This document shows, in pieces, positions 25,094 through 33,808 of a DNA stretch of 64,000 nucleotides (its first letter is position 1; every line of letters begins with the position of its first letter). A model generated the notes under the pieces. It made no database searches. It saw nothing but the letters and a program-made list of their open reading frames with translations, and had not been told where the DNA came from. The translations under genes were made by a program, and so were the position numbers. This DNA comes from Nocardiopsis sp. YSL2 (GTDB lineage: Bacteria > Actinomycetota > Actinomycetes > Streptosporangiales > Streptosporangiaceae), in NCBI RefSeq assembly GCF_030555055.1, contig NZ_JAMOAO010000001.1, forward strand, positions 3,162,001 through 3,226,000, read 5' to 3'.

Positions 25094-26281
25094 TCAGCCG
25101 CGGATCTGGAGGCGGCGCTGGAGGAACCGGCTCATGAGCGGGTGGGAGGCCATGCGCAGCGGTAGGTCGCGCAGCCACAGCCGGAACGGGTCCTTGGGCG
25201 CGTACAGGCCCTTGACCCGGCGGCCCAGGCGCTGTTTGCGCTCGGCCTCCGGGCGGATCCGCCGCTCCCAGGCGGCCAGGGCGGCCGGGACGTCGTCCGG
25301 GTACTCCTCCAGGGCGGTGCCCAGGGCGTCCGCGCCGCCGACGGCCAGGGCCGAGCCGTACCCGGCGAAGAGGGTGACGCACCAGGCGGCGTCGCCGAGC
25401 AGGACCACCCGGCCGCGGCTCCACCCGTCCACCTCCATCTGGCTGACGGTGTCGAAGTACACGTCCTCCGCCGCGGCGAGCTGCTCCAGCACCTGGGGCG
25501 CCACCCAGCCCATGTCCCCGTAGGCGCGCGGGACGGCGGTGTGCGGGCCCTCGGCGAGTTCACGGTCGGAGTCGTCGGAGCGGTAGCCGAAGAACGCCGC
25601 CGCCCCGTTCACGCCCAGGTCGATGACGGCCAGGGTCCGGCCGGTGTCGGTGACCGAGGCGGTGGCGCCGGGCGACAGGCCCTCGGGCAGGCGGTCGAGC
25701 ATGAACACGCCCACCATGTGCCGCAGGTCCCGGCGGTAGGCCGACTCCGGTCCGAAGACCTGGGCACGGGTCGCCGAGTGCAGTCCGTCGGCGCCGATGA
25801 GCAGGTCGGCGGTGGCCTCGGTGCCGTCGCTGAGCGTGGCGCGCACGCCGTCGGCGTCCTGCTCGACGCGCTCCACGGTCGTGCCGTAGGTGAACTCGGC
25901 GTGATCGCGCACCCTCTGGTGCAGCACGTCCTCGATGTCGCCGCGCAGCAGGTTGAGGTTGCGCTCGCCCGCCAGGGCCCGCACGGTCGGGCCGGGAACG
26001 GTGAACGCCTCCGTCCCGTCCTTCCCGACGTAGACCAGGGCGTCCGGCGTGATGTGCCGGTCGAGCAGGTCGGGCAGGACGCCCATCCGCTCGGCGGCGT
26101 CGTAGCCGATCCCCGCGAAGGAGACGGCGTACCCTCCGCCGCGTCGCCGCGGGGCGCGTTCGATGATCCGGACGCGCCAGCCCGCCTGGTGCAGGCGCAG
26201 CGCCGCGGCCTGGCCGGCGATGCCGCCGCCGACGATGAGGGCGCTCCCGGCGCCGGACGGTGGGGTGTCGCGGGCGGTCAT
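25094..26281 (-). CDS. FAD-dependent monooxygenase (PHBH/aromatic hydroxylase family)
   Basis: 395 residues. ALIVGGGIAGQAAALRLHQA at about 14-33 (GxGxxG), LLIGADGLHSATRAQVFG near 155 (DG motif) and RVVLLGDAAWCVTLFAGYG near 290 (GD motif) define the class A flavoprotein monooxygenases, which hydroxylate aromatic or polyketide substrates with NAD(P)H and O2. The sequence after the GD motif (KQRLGRRVKGLYAPKDPF) fits TetX/RebC-like members. The ATG at 26281 is 5 bp after the TetR stop, so the two genes form an operon with the regulator first. The substrate is unknown, possibly a xenobiotic that the TetR protein senses. Confidence 0.9.
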   Translation of the reverse strand: MTARDTPPSGAGSALIVGGGIAGQAAALRLHQAGWRVRIIERAPRRRGGGYAVSFAGIGYDAAERMGVLPDLLDRHITPDALVYVGKDGTEAFTVPGPTVRALAGERNLNLLRGDIEDVLHQRVRDHAEFTYGTTVERVEQDADGVRATLSDGTEATADLLIGADGLHSATRAQVFGPESAYRRDLRHMVGVFMLDRLPEGLSPGATASVTDTGRTLAVIDLGVNGAAAFFGYRSDDSDRELAEGPHTAVPRAYGDMGWVAPQVLEQLAAAEDVYFDTVSQMEVDGWSRGRVVLLGDAAWCVTLFAGYGSALAVGGADALGTALEEYPDDVPAALAAWERRIRPEAERKQRLGRRVKGLYAPKDPFRLWLRDLPLRMASHPLMSRFLQRRLQIRG

Positions 26282-26286
26282 GGCGG

Positions 26287-26919
26287 TCAGTCCTTCCGAG
26301 GGGTGAGGCCGGTGGCGACGATGTCGACCAGCAGGTCCTGGATCCGGGGGAGCAGGCCGGGGTCGCCGAGGAGCTCCCGGTTGAGCGGGAGTACGAGGAC
26401 CGCCTGGACCACGCCGACGAGCACGGCGGGGTCGTGCCCGGGGAGCTCGCCCTCCTCCTGGTGGCGGGAGATGAAGTCCACGAGTGCCCTGGCGGGGTTG
26501 TCGGGCGAGGCGGCGAAGGCGGAGACGGTCCCCGGGTCGGCGGTGCCGAGCCGGCGCATGACGGCGGCCATCTCCTCGGGATGGGTCATGAGGCGCCGGT
26601 AGAGCGGGTCGGTCTCGAGTCGGCGGAGGGTGGCGTGCAGGAAGCGCCGCAGCCCTTCGCGGACGTCCTCGGTGCTGAGCAGGGCCTCGTCGACGACCTC
26701 GCGCTTGACGTCGGCGGCCTGCCGCATCATCAGCTCCAGGTAGAGCGCCTCCTTGGCGGCGAAGAACTGGTAGAAGCTGCTCTTGGCGATACCGGTGCCC
26801 TCGACCAGGTCCTCCAGGGAGGTCTTGCGCAGGCCCTGGGCGGTGAACAGCCGTGCCCCGTTGCTGAGCAGCCGCTCGGTGATCCGGGTGCGTTCGGCCT
26901 CGCTGAAGGCGGCGGGCAT
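26287..26919 (-). CDS. TetR family regulator, operon with monooxygenase
   Basis: 210 residues. HTH at about 33-55 (TSLEDLVEGTGIAKSSFYQF) then FAAKEALYLELM. The C-terminal part (ALVDFISRHQEEGELPGHDP) resembles TetR_C_11/33-like domains. A strong ribosome site, CAGGAGGGGAGCC, precedes the ATG. The AT-rich imperfect inverted repeat at 26975-27001 upstream is the likely autoregulatory operator. Confidence 0.9.
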   Translation of the reverse strand: MPAAFSEAERTRITERLLSNGARLFTAQGLRKTSLEDLVEGTGIAKSSFYQFFAAKEALYLELMMRQAADVKREVVDEALLSTEDVREGLRRFLHATLRRLETDPLYRRLMTHPEEMAAVMRRLGTADPGTVSAFAASPDNPARALVDFISRHQEEGELPGHDPAVLVGVVQAVLVLPLNRELLGDPGLLPRIQDLLVDIVATGLTPRKD

Positions 26920-26974
26920 GGGACGGCTCCCCTCCTGTCGCGGCGGCGGGTGTGACCCGCCCTCGTGTGTCTAT

Positions 26975-27001
26975 TTGAACAGATCGGTTTTTTGTTTTCA
27001 A
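26975..27001. promoter_or_regulatory. AT-rich imperfect inverted repeat upstream of TetR/monooxygenase operon
   Basis: TTGAACA at one end and TTTTCAA at the other surround an AT-rich centre (GATCGGTTTTTTG) in otherwise GC-rich DNA, 56 bp upstream of the TetR start and facing the iron operon. It is probably the promoter/operator. Confidence 0.45.
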
Positions 27002-27069
27002 GATGCGGTGCGAGGCGCACATCCGGGGGAGGCGGCGGGGGCCAGGGGCGAAGCGCAGGTCAGGTGTTG

Positions 27070-27088
27070 TTAGCCTTGCCTTGCCTAA
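27070..27088. promoter_or_regulatory. Iron box (IdeR/DmdR-type)
   Basis: TTAGCCTTGCCTTGCCTAA, 19 bp with TTAG/CTAA ends. It matches 12 of 19 positions of the actinobacterial IdeR/DtxR/DmdR consensus as I recall it. It lies 62 bp upstream of the siderophore-binding lipoprotein gene, so the ABC operon is expected to be repressed by iron. Confidence 0.75.
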
Positions 27089-27150
27089 CCAACCCTCTCC
27101 GTGCCGACACGGTCGGCAGAGGCCGTACCCCCGTCGAGGAGACCCACCGC

Positions 27151-28188
27151 ATGACCGCCCTGTCCAGACCCGTCCAGATCACCGCCGCCGCCCTCGTCGG
27201 CGCCGCCCTCCTGACCGCCTGCTCCGGGACCGGCCCCGGCGACGACGCCCAGGCCGGCGGTGATGGCGGCGACGGCACCTTCCCCGTGACCATCGACAGC
27301 GCCCTGGGCGAGGCGGTCATCGCCGAGGAGCCCGAACGCGTCGTCACCTGGGGCTGGTCCGCGCAGGACGTCGTGCTGGCCCTGGACGTGGTACCGGTGG
27401 CCATGCCCCGCAACGACTACGGCGGTGACGAGAACGGCGTCTTCGAGTGGGACGCCGACAAGATCGAGGAGCTCGGCGGCGAGCAGCCCACCATCCTCTC
27501 CGGCGCGCACGCCGACGCGCCGCCGCTGGAGGAGATCGTCGAGGCCCGACCCGACGTGATCCTGGCCCCCAACTCCGGCCTCACGCAGGAGGACTTCGAC
27601 CGCCTGCAGGAGATCGCCCCGACCGTCGCCTACCCCGACCAGCCGTGGGCCACCACCTGGCAGGAGCAGGTCGACATCGTCGGCCGTGCGCTCGGCAGGG
27701 AGGACGAGGCCGCCGCGCTGCTGGAGGACACCCAGGCGCAGGTCGAGGCCCTGGCCGGTGAGAACCCGGAGCTGGAGGGCACCACCTTCTTCTACGCGGC
27801 CGCCAACGAGGCCGACGTGCTCAACGTGTACCGGGAGTACGACCCGCGCGTGGAGATGCTGGTCGACCTGGGCATGGAGCCCGGCGCCAGCGTGTCCGAG
27901 CTGGACTCCGACCCCGACGACTCGTTCTTCTTCCAGGTCAGCTACGAGAACCTGCAGGAGATCGAGACCGACGTCCTGGTCATGTACTTCGCCGACGAGG
28001 CCTCGCTGGAGGAGTTCACCTCCGACCCCCTCGTCGCCGCCATGCCCGCCGTCCAGGAGGGCCGCTTCGCGCCGATCGTGGGCGAGGACTTCGTCATGGC
28101 CAGCAGCGCCCCGACCGTGCTCTCCATCCCGTGGATGCTCGACCGGTACGTGCCCGAGCTGGTCGCCGCCGCCGAGAACGCCGAGTAG
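27151..28188 (+). CDS. Iron-siderophore ABC transporter substrate-binding lipoprotein
   Basis: 345 residues. The signal peptide ends in lipobox LLTACSG (Cys about residue 25), so the protein is lipid-anchored outside the membrane. The class III binding fold (FepB/FecB-like) shows PERVVTWGWSAQDVVLALDV, VEARPDVILAPNSGLTQEDF, and WQEQVDIVGRALGREDEAAA. GAGGAGA precedes the ATG. First gene of a four-gene import operon (lipoprotein, two permeases, ATPase) preceded by an iron box. Delivers a ferric siderophore; which one is unknown. Confidence 0.93.
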   Translation: MTALSRPVQITAAALVGAALLTACSGTGPGDDAQAGGDGGDGTFPVTIDSALGEAVIAEEPERVVTWGWSAQDVVLALDVVPVAMPRNDYGGDENGVFEWDADKIEELGGEQPTILSGAHADAPPLEEIVEARPDVILAPNSGLTQEDFDRLQEIAPTVAYPDQPWATTWQEQVDIVGRALGREDEAAALLEDTQAQVEALAGENPELEGTTFFYAAANEADVLNVYREYDPRVEMLVDLGMEPGASVSELDSDPDDSFFFQVSYENLQEIETDVLVMYFADEASLEEFTSDPLVAAMPAVQEGRFAPIVGEDFVMASSAPTVLSIPWMLDRYVPELVAAAENAE

Positions 28189-28200
28189 CGCGGCACCCCG

Positions 28201-29253
28201 ATGACCACCACCACCGGGGGCGGTGCCCGCACCGCCCCTGCCACCCGCAAGCCCGTTCGGCCGCGCGTGGCGTTCGGCTTCCCGCTGCTCGGCCTGGCCC
28301 TGGCGGTGGCCGCGCTGCTCAGCCTCGCCGTGGGGGCCAACCCCCTGCCGCCGGGCGTCGTGCTCGACGCGGTGCTGCGCACCGACCCGGCCCTGCCCGA
28401 CCACCTGGTCGTCATCGAGAAGCGCCTTCCGCGGACCCTGGTCGGACTCACGGCGGGCCTGGCCCTGGGCATGGCGGGCGCGGTGATGCAGGGCCTGACC
28501 CGCAACCCGCTCGCCGACCCCGGGCTGCTCGGGATCAACGCCGGGGCCTCGCTCTTCGTCGTGGGCGCCATCGGCCTCCTGGGCGTGACCTCGCCCGGCG
28601 AGTACGTGTGGTTCGCCTTCGGGGGTGCCGCGCTGTCGGCGGTGGTCGTGTACGGGGTGTCGAGTTTCGGCCGGGAGGGCGCCACCCCGGTCAAGCTGGC
28701 GCTGGCCGGAGCGGCGGTCACCGCCGCCCTGGCCTCGATCGTCACCGCCGTGCTCCTGGTCGACCAGTCCTCGCTGGACCAGATGCGGTTCTGGCAGGTC
28801 GGGGCGCTGGCCGCGCGGGGGATGCCGGTGGTCGCCCAGACCACCCCGTTCATCGTCGGTGGCGCGCTGCTCGCCCTCCTGCTGGGCCGCTCGCTCAACG
28901 GGCTGGCGCTCGGCGACGATGTCGCCCGGGGGCTCGGCCAGAACATCGCGCGGACGCGGATCACGGCGGCCGTGGCGATCGTCGCGCTGTGCGGCGCCGC
29001 GACGGCGTCGGTCGGACCGATCGCCTTCGTCGGCCTGCTCGTACCGCACGTCGCCCGGAGCATCGTGGGCCTGGACTACCGGCTCATCCTCCCCTTCAGC
29101 GCGCTCGCCGCGCCGACGCTGCTGCTGGCCTGCGACGTCATCGCCCGCGTCGTGGCCCGGCCGGGTGAGCTGCAGGTCGGGATCGTCACGGCGGTGATCG
29201 GCGCGCCGCTGTTCATCGCGCTGGTGCGCAAGGGGAAGGCGGTCCGGCTGTGA
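28201..29253 (+). CDS. FecCD-family iron-siderophore permease 1
   Basis: 350 residues with about nine or ten hydrophobic helices. Family signatures include RLPRTLVGLTAGLALGMAGA, VMQGLTRNPLADPGLLGIN near 95-115, and GPIAFVGLLVPHVARSIVG near 270-290 (the ATPase-contact region). It forms the transmembrane pore with the next gene product. It begins 12 bp after the lipoprotein stop and ends with a GTGA overlap to the second permease. Confidence 0.93.
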   Translation: MTTTTGGGARTAPATRKPVRPRVAFGFPLLGLALAVAALLSLAVGANPLPPGVVLDAVLRTDPALPDHLVVIEKRLPRTLVGLTAGLALGMAGAVMQGLTRNPLADPGLLGINAGASLFVVGAIGLLGVTSPGEYVWFAFGGAALSAVVVYGVSSFGREGATPVKLALAGAAVTAALASIVTAVLLVDQSSLDQMRFWQVGALAARGMPVVAQTTPFIVGGALLALLLGRSLNGLALGDDVARGLGQNIARTRITAAVAIVALCGAATASVGPIAFVGLLVPHVARSIVGLDYRLILPFSALAAPTLLLACDVIARVVARPGELQVGIVTAVIGAPLFIALVRKGKAVRL

Positions 29254-30299
29254 TCACCACCCGTCCGACCGGCCAGGGCCGGACCGTCCGTGCCGTGCGT
29301 CGGCGCGGAGCCCGGCGCGAGGCGGCGGTCACGGCCGTCCTCGTCCTGCTGCTCCTCGGAGCGATGGTCGTCGGTGTGAGCGTGGGCCGGGCGTCGGTGT
29401 CCCTGCCCGAACTCCTCGACCTCCTCACCGGGCGGGCCGACCAGGTCACCCGGTTCGTTCTGATCGAGCTGCGGCTCCCGCGCCTGCTCACCGCGGTGGT
29501 CACGGGCGCCTGTCTCGGCCTGTCCGGGGCGCTCCTGCAGACCATCGTCCGCAACCCGCTGGCCAGTCCCGACATCGTCGGCATCACCCACAGCGCGAGC
29601 GCGGCCGGGGTCCTGGGCGTGGTCTACCTGGGCCTCAGCGGGCTCGCGCTGGCCGGGTTCGTGTCCCTGGGCGCGCTCGCCGCCGCGACGGCCATCTACC
29701 TGCTGGCCTGGCGCCAGGGCGTGGTCGGCTACCGGTTGTTGCTCATCGGTATCGGGGTGGCGGCGCTGTCGACCAGCGTCGTCTCCTGGGTGCTGACCCA
29801 GAGCGACATCCGCGACGCCCGTGTGGCCCTGACCTGGATCACCGGCAGCCTCGCGCGCGCCGACTGGCCCACCCTCAACCCGCTGCTGGCCTGCTTCGCC
29901 GTCCTGGTGGTGGTCCTGGTCCTGCTCGGCGGGCGCCTGCGCTCGCTCGAACTGGGCGACGACTCCGCCACCTCGCTCGGCGTGCCCGCCGAGCGGTCCA
30001 GGCTCTGGCTACTGTTGACCTCGGTCGCCCTGGCCGCCTCGGCGGTCGCGGTGACCGGACCGGTCGCGTTCGTCGCCCTGGTCAGTGCTCCGATCGCCCG
30101 GCGCACCGTCCGGTCGGGGCGTCTGGCGCTGCCGCCCGCGGCGCTGATCGGAGCGCTCATCATGCTCGCGTCCGACCTCCTCGCGCAGTTCACGATCCCC
30201 GACATCGTCCTCCCCGTGGGGGTCGTCACCGGCATCGTGGGCGCGCCGTACCTTCTCTGGCTCCTCATGCGGACCAACCGGTCCGGGGCAGGTGGTTGA
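29250..30299 (+). CDS. FecCD-family iron-siderophore permease 2
   Basis: 349 residues, GTG start overlapping the previous stop by four bases. Signatures: [39 protein letters not shown], and [19 protein letters not shown] near 270. The heterodimer partner of the preceding permease. An Arg-rich N-terminal 30 residues precede the first helix. Confidence 0.93.
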   Translation: MITTRPTGQGRTVRAVRRRGARREAAVTAVLVLLLLGAMVVGVSVGRASVSLPELLDLLTGRADQVTRFVLIELRLPRLLTAVVTGACLGLSGALLQTIVRNPLASPDIVGITHSASAAGVLGVVYLGLSGLALAGFVSLGALAAATAIYLLAWRQGVVGYRLLLIGIGVAALSTSVVSWVLTQSDIRDARVALTWITGSLARADWPTLNPLLACFAVLVVVLVLLGGRLRSLELGDDSATSLGVPAERSRLWLLLTSVALAASAVAVTGPVAFVALVSAPIARRTVRSGRLALPPAALIGALIMLASDLLAQFTIPDIVLPVGVVTGIVGAPYLLWLLMRTNRSGAGG

Positions 30300-30300
30300 C

Positions 30301-31143
30301 ATGATCCCGTCCGACACCGCGCACACCGCCGGCTCGGCCGCGTTCTCGGCCCTGGCGGCCGAGGACCTCTCGCTCGGCTACGGCGACCGGACCATCGTGG
30401 ACGGTCTGAGCATGGCGGTTCCGCCCGGCGTCGTCACCTCGATCGTCGGCGCCAACGGGTGTGGCAAGTCCACCCTGCTGAGGGGACTGGCCCGCCTGCT
30501 GCCGCCGCGCGGGGGCCGCGTGCTGCTCAACGGCACCGACATCCGGACCCTGCCCACCCGCGACGTGGCCCGGACCGTGGGCCTGCTGCCGCAGAGCCCG
30601 GTCGCTCCGGACGGGATCACCGTCGCCGACCTGGTGGGACGCGGCCGCTACCCGCACCAGGGCTGGTTCCGGCGCTGGACGAGCGGCGACGACGAGGCGG
30701 TGCAGGAAGCCCTGGAGGCCACCGGCACGCTGGACCTGGCGGAGCGGTCGGTGGACGAGCTCTCCGGCGGGCAGCGGCAACGGGTGTGGATCGCCATGAC
30801 GCTGGCCCAGCGGACCGACCTGCTGCTCCTGGACGAGCCCACCACGTTCCTCGACATCGCGCACCAGGTGGAGGTCCTGGACCTGCTGCTGGAGCTGAAC
30901 CGGACGCAGGGGACCACGGTGGTGATGGTCCTGCACGACCTCACCCTGGCCTCGCGCTACTCCGACCATCTGGTGGCGATGCTCGACGGTTCGGTGTACG
31001 CGGCCGGCCGCCCCCGGGACGTGGTGACCCAGGACCTGGTCCGCGATGTCTTCGGGCTGTCCGCCGAGGTCTTCCCGGACCCGGTCACGGGGACGCCCAG
31101 CCTCTCGCCGCTGGTGCGCAATCCCGCGCACATGCCCACCTGA
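30301..31143 (+). CDS. Iron-siderophore ABC transporter ATP-binding protein
   Basis: 280 residues. Walker [10 protein letters not shown] (about 50-58), Q-loop [11 protein letters not shown], signature [13 protein letters not shown] (about 155), Walker [14 protein letters not shown], then [14 protein letters not shown] with the switch His: the FecE/FepC-type ATPase. ATG at 30301 is preferred over an in-frame GTG at 30292 because AGGTGG lies 5 bases before it. The last gene of the importer operon, energising ferric-siderophore uptake. Confidence 0.93.
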   Translation: MIPSDTAHTAGSAAFSALAAEDLSLGYGDRTIVDGLSMAVPPGVVTSIVGANGCGKSTLLRGLARLLPPRGGRVLLNGTDIRTLPTRDVARTVGLLPQSPVAPDGITVADLVGRGRYPHQGWFRRWTSGDDEAVQEALEATGTLDLAERSVDELSGGQRQRVWIAMTLAQRTDLLLLDEPTTFLDIAHQVEVLDLLLELNRTQGTTVVMVLHDLTLASRYSDHLVAMLDGSVYAAGRPRDVVTQDLVRDVFGLSAEVFPDPVTGTPSLSPLVRNPAHMPT

Positions 31144-31262
31144 GCCGGGAGTGCGGCGCCGTCCTGGATGAACGAGGTCCGCGGTGCGCGCCGACGGCCG
31201 CTCCGGCCGGGTGTGACCCGCGACGCGGCGCGATCCGGGTCCCGCGGGTAGTGTCCGGACCC

Positions 31263-32084
31263 GTGAGCCACCTGATCGCCGCTGACGGCACCCGCCTCTG
31301 GTACGACGTCCACGGAGAGGGCGACCCCCTCCTCCTGTTCAACGGCCAGGCGCTCGACCACGAGATGTGGGACGGCGTCCACACCGGCCTGGTCCGACGG
31401 CACCGGGTCGTGCGGACCGACTTCCGCGGCACCGGCGGCAGCGACGCCCCGCTGGGGGAGCCCTACAGCCTGGAGCTGTTCGCCCGCGACGCCCTCGCCG
31501 TCCTGGACCATCTCGGTATCGGTCGCGCCCACGTCTACGGCTTCTCGATGGGCGGCAAGGTCGCCCAGACCCTCGCCGCGCTGGCGCCCGAGCGGCTCGG
31601 CGCGCTGGTCCTGGGCTCGACCGCGCCGGGAGGGGACCGCGAGGTGGAGCGGCCCCGGTCCGCCACGCTGGCGCTGCGCCAGGCCGGCACGGCCGCCGGA
31701 CGCGACCTGATCGGCCCCCTGTTCTACACGCCCGCCTGGGCGGCCGAGCATCCCGACACCGTCGCCCGCGTCCTGCCGCGCGGGCCCCTGCGCGCCCAGC
31801 GCCTGCACTTCGGGGCCAGCACGGGCTACGACGGATGGGACCTGCTGCCCGGCATCGCCGCGCCGACCCTGGTCGTGCACGGCGAGGACGACGAACTCAC
31901 GCCCGTGGGCAACGCCGTCCTGCTCGCCGAGCGCATCCCCGACGCCCGCCTGCTGACACGGCCCGGGATGCGCCACGGCTACCTGCACGAGGACGAGCCG
32001 GACTCGACCCGGGCGGTCCTGTCCTTCCTGGAGCAGCACAGCCTGGCCGAGCACGGCCCCGCGAGCCGCCGGCTGCACGCCTGA
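31263..32084 (+). CDS. Alpha/beta-fold hydrolase
   Basis: 273 residues. GEGDPLLLFNGQALDHEMW, DFRGTGGSD, nucleophile elbow GFSMGGKVAQTL (Ser about residue 96), acid in VVHGEDDELTPVGNA and His in RPGMRHGYLHED give the catalytic triad of the family. The oxyanion segment LLLFNGQ replaces the common HG. GTG start at 31263 with only a weak GGA upstream. It may be a siderophore esterase given the upstream importer, but 120 bp separate them and the link is only positional. Confidence 0.85.
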   Translation: MSHLIAADGTRLWYDVHGEGDPLLLFNGQALDHEMWDGVHTGLVRRHRVVRTDFRGTGGSDAPLGEPYSLELFARDALAVLDHLGIGRAHVYGFSMGGKVAQTLAALAPERLGALVLGSTAPGGDREVERPRSATLALRQAGTAAGRDLIGPLFYTPAWAAEHPDTVARVLPRGPLRAQRLHFGASTGYDGWDLLPGIAAPTLVVHGEDDELTPVGNAVLLAERIPDARLLTRPGMRHGYLHEDEPDSTRAVLSFLEQHSLAEHGPASRRLHA

Positions 32085-32101
32085 CGGCCACTTCCGGGGC
32101 C

Positions 32102-32509
32102 TCACACCGGCGGAGGCAGCTCCGCGCGCATACGCTCCATCTGGCGCCGGTCGCGCTTGGTCGGCCGGCCCGCGCCGCGGTCGCGCCGCACGAACGGCAC
32201 CGCCGCCTCCGGGGGCGGTGCGGGCGTCCTGTCGACGTAGCAGCGCGCGGCGACGGGTGCGCCGACCCGCTTGGCCAGCACGTGCGCGACGTCGACGATG
32301 CGCGTGGTCCCGTGCAGGCGGACCCGTACCTCGTCGCCGGGCTTGACGGTCGTGGCCGGTTTCGCCGGGCGGTCGTTGACGCGGACGTGCCCGCCGCGGC
32401 AGGCCTGGGCGGCGTCCGCGCGCGTCTTGACCAGGCGCACGGCCCACAGCCAGCGGTCGACCCGGGTGGAGTCGGGGCCGGGCGGCAGGGGAGCCGAGGA
32501 CTCGTTCAC
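32102..32509 (-). CDS. S4-domain RNA-binding protein (Hsp15/HslR-like)
   Basis: 135 residues. The S4 domain spans about 14-75: RVDRWLWAVRLVKTRADAAQ, ACRGGHVRVNDRPAKPATTV then KPGDEVRVRL. A basic C-terminal tail (RRDRGAGRPTKRDRRQMERM) is characteristic of HslR-type proteins that bind stalled 50S-nascent-chain complexes. GTG start preceded by GAAGGGAACC. Convergent with the hydrolase gene, 17 bp apart. Confidence 0.92.
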   Translation of the reverse strand: MNESSAPLPPGPDSTRVDRWLWAVRLVKTRADAAQACRGGHVRVNDRPAKPATTVKPGDEVRVRLHGTTRIVDVAHVLAKRVGAPVAARCYVDRTPAPPPEAAVPFVRRDRGAGRPTKRDRRQMERMRAELPPPV

Positions 32510-32606
32510 ACCGGTTCCCTTCTGGAGAGTTGAGCGTTCTCCGTCACTCTAGGACGGCTCCGGTACGAAGTACTCCGAAGTCGCGCTAGAGTTGTACACG
32601 CAGCGA

Positions 32607-32681
32607 GGTCCTGTGGAGCAGTTAGGAGTGCTCGCCACCCTGTCAAGGTGGAGGCCGCGGGTTCAAATCCCGTCAGGACCG
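32607..32681 (+). tRNA. tRNA-Asp (anticodon GTC), copy 2
   Basis: 75 nt, identical to 9719-9793, with loop CTGTCAA and anticodon GTC. It is a single gene with a strong terminator directly downstream, unlike copy 1 in a cluster. Confidence 0.96.
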
Positions 32682-32687
32682 CAGAGG

Positions 32688-32717
32688 AAGGCCCGGCGTC
32701 TGAGGACGCCGGGCCTT
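32688..32717 (+). terminator. tRNA-Asp terminator
   Basis: AAGGCCCGGCGTC-TGAG-GACGCCGGGCCTT, a perfect 13-bp stem 6 bp after the tRNA, followed by a weak T-rich stretch. Confidence 0.85.
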
Positions 32718-32748
32718 CGCTGTTGTGGGGAAAGTCGAGGGGGCGGTT

Positions 32749-33474
32749 GTGGTCTACCGGTACGCCACGGAACGGGCGGACCACTCGGCGTTGGCCAGCG
32801 GGAACGTGCTGCGGTCCGCGCCGGGGTTCCCCGGGTTCCCGGTGCGGTTGGCCAGCGAGCTGTTCCAGCGGGGCCTGGCGCACCTTCCCCAGACCCGGGT
32901 CCGGATGTGGGACCCGTGCTGCGGCAGCGGCTATCTGGTGACCGTGCTGGGGCTGCTGCACCGGGACCGGATCGTCCACGCGCGGGCCACGGACGTGGAC
33001 CCCGACGCGGTCGCCCTGGCCGCGCGCAACCTCGCACTGCTGACGCGCGCCGGGTTGGCCGAGCGCGAGGAGGAGCTGCGCCGCTCCGCGCTGGACTTCG
33101 GCCGCGCGGAGTTCGTCGGGCGGGCCGAGACCGCCGGAGCCCTGGCGGCGGGTCTGGTCGCGATGGGCGGTGACCTCCCCCACGAGACGGGTGTGGCGGA
33201 CGTGTTCACGCTGTCGGAGCCGGTCGAGGCCGACCTGGTGGTGACGGACGTGCCCTACGGCGATCTCACGCACTGGCGGGGCCGGATCCCCGGTGACGAC
33301 CCCATGGGGGCACTGCTGGCCTCCCTGGGCCGGGTCCTGCCCCCGCACGCCGTGGTGGTGGTGACCGCGCGCACGCGCCGGGTCGTCCTGCCTCCCGGGG
33401 TGCGCGCCCTGGAACGGGTGAAGGTCGGCAACCGCGCGGCCGTGCTCGTGCGCGCCCGCGACGTGGCCCCCTGA
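32749..33474 (+). CDS. AviRa-like rRNA methyltransferase
   Basis: 241 residues from GTG 32749, chosen because GAGGGGG lies about 6 bases upstream; a GTG at 32725 sits too near the tRNA terminator. The SAM-binding motif is MWDPCCGSGYLVTVLG (about 50-65), and ATDVDPDAVALAARNL follows (acidic ribose-binding residue). A DVPYGD motif near 166 occupies the (N/D)PPY position. YRYATERADHSALASGNVLR and APGFPGFPVRLASELF match what I recall of AviRa, the 23S rRNA guanine methyltransferase for avilamycin resistance. Whether it gives resistance here or is a house enzyme is open. Confidence 0.75.
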   Translation: MVYRYATERADHSALASGNVLRSAPGFPGFPVRLASELFQRGLAHLPQTRVRMWDPCCGSGYLVTVLGLLHRDRIVHARATDVDPDAVALAARNLALLTRAGLAEREEELRRSALDFGRAEFVGRAETAGALAAGLVAMGGDLPHETGVADVFTLSEPVEADLVVTDVPYGDLTHWRGRIPGDDPMGALLASLGRVLPPHAVVVVTARTRRVVLPPGVRALERVKVGNRAAVLVRARDVAP

Positions 33475-33808
33475 CGGAGTCGCGCCGCCGCGTCGTCCAC
33501 AGGCTGTGGACGGCGTCCGGGGGTGGGCCGGAGGCCCCGCCGAGGCGCGTACCGTTCGGGCCGGAGGCGGCCGGTCGGCGCGCCCCGGGGCGGGGTCGCC
33601 CTGCGCTGTTCCGGTGCGTCTGACGGCTTTCCCACTTCCGCTCGCATACGGACCCCTTGTCGGCGATTCACCACGATTGTCGTCCCGGGCGGTGTGGGAA
33701 GTGGGAGTTCGGCACGACGCGGGGCATATTCGTGAACGGAATGTCGTGGGAGGCCGGCTCCGGCTCGTCCCTTCCGGGCGGCGCCCAGGTCAACGAGGTG
33801 TATTCGCG
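33475..33808. other. 334-bp stretch with no supported gene
   Basis: Open frames exist but read as Arg/Gly/Pro-rich shadow protein with no family resemblance. Around 33600-33760 there is a relatively AT-rich section that may hold the old promoter of the decayed nitrate reductase locus that follows. Confidence 0.5.

Noticed and set aside
32607-32681. Second tRNA-Asp as the scar or attachment site of another mobile element.
   Set aside because: The tRNA is complete with its own terminator, and no partial copy, integrase or composition change is seen around it.
33506-33808. Upstream in-frame extension of the nar remnant.
   Set aside because: It has no similarity to NarG, and the conserved block starts only near 33920; treated as non-coding.
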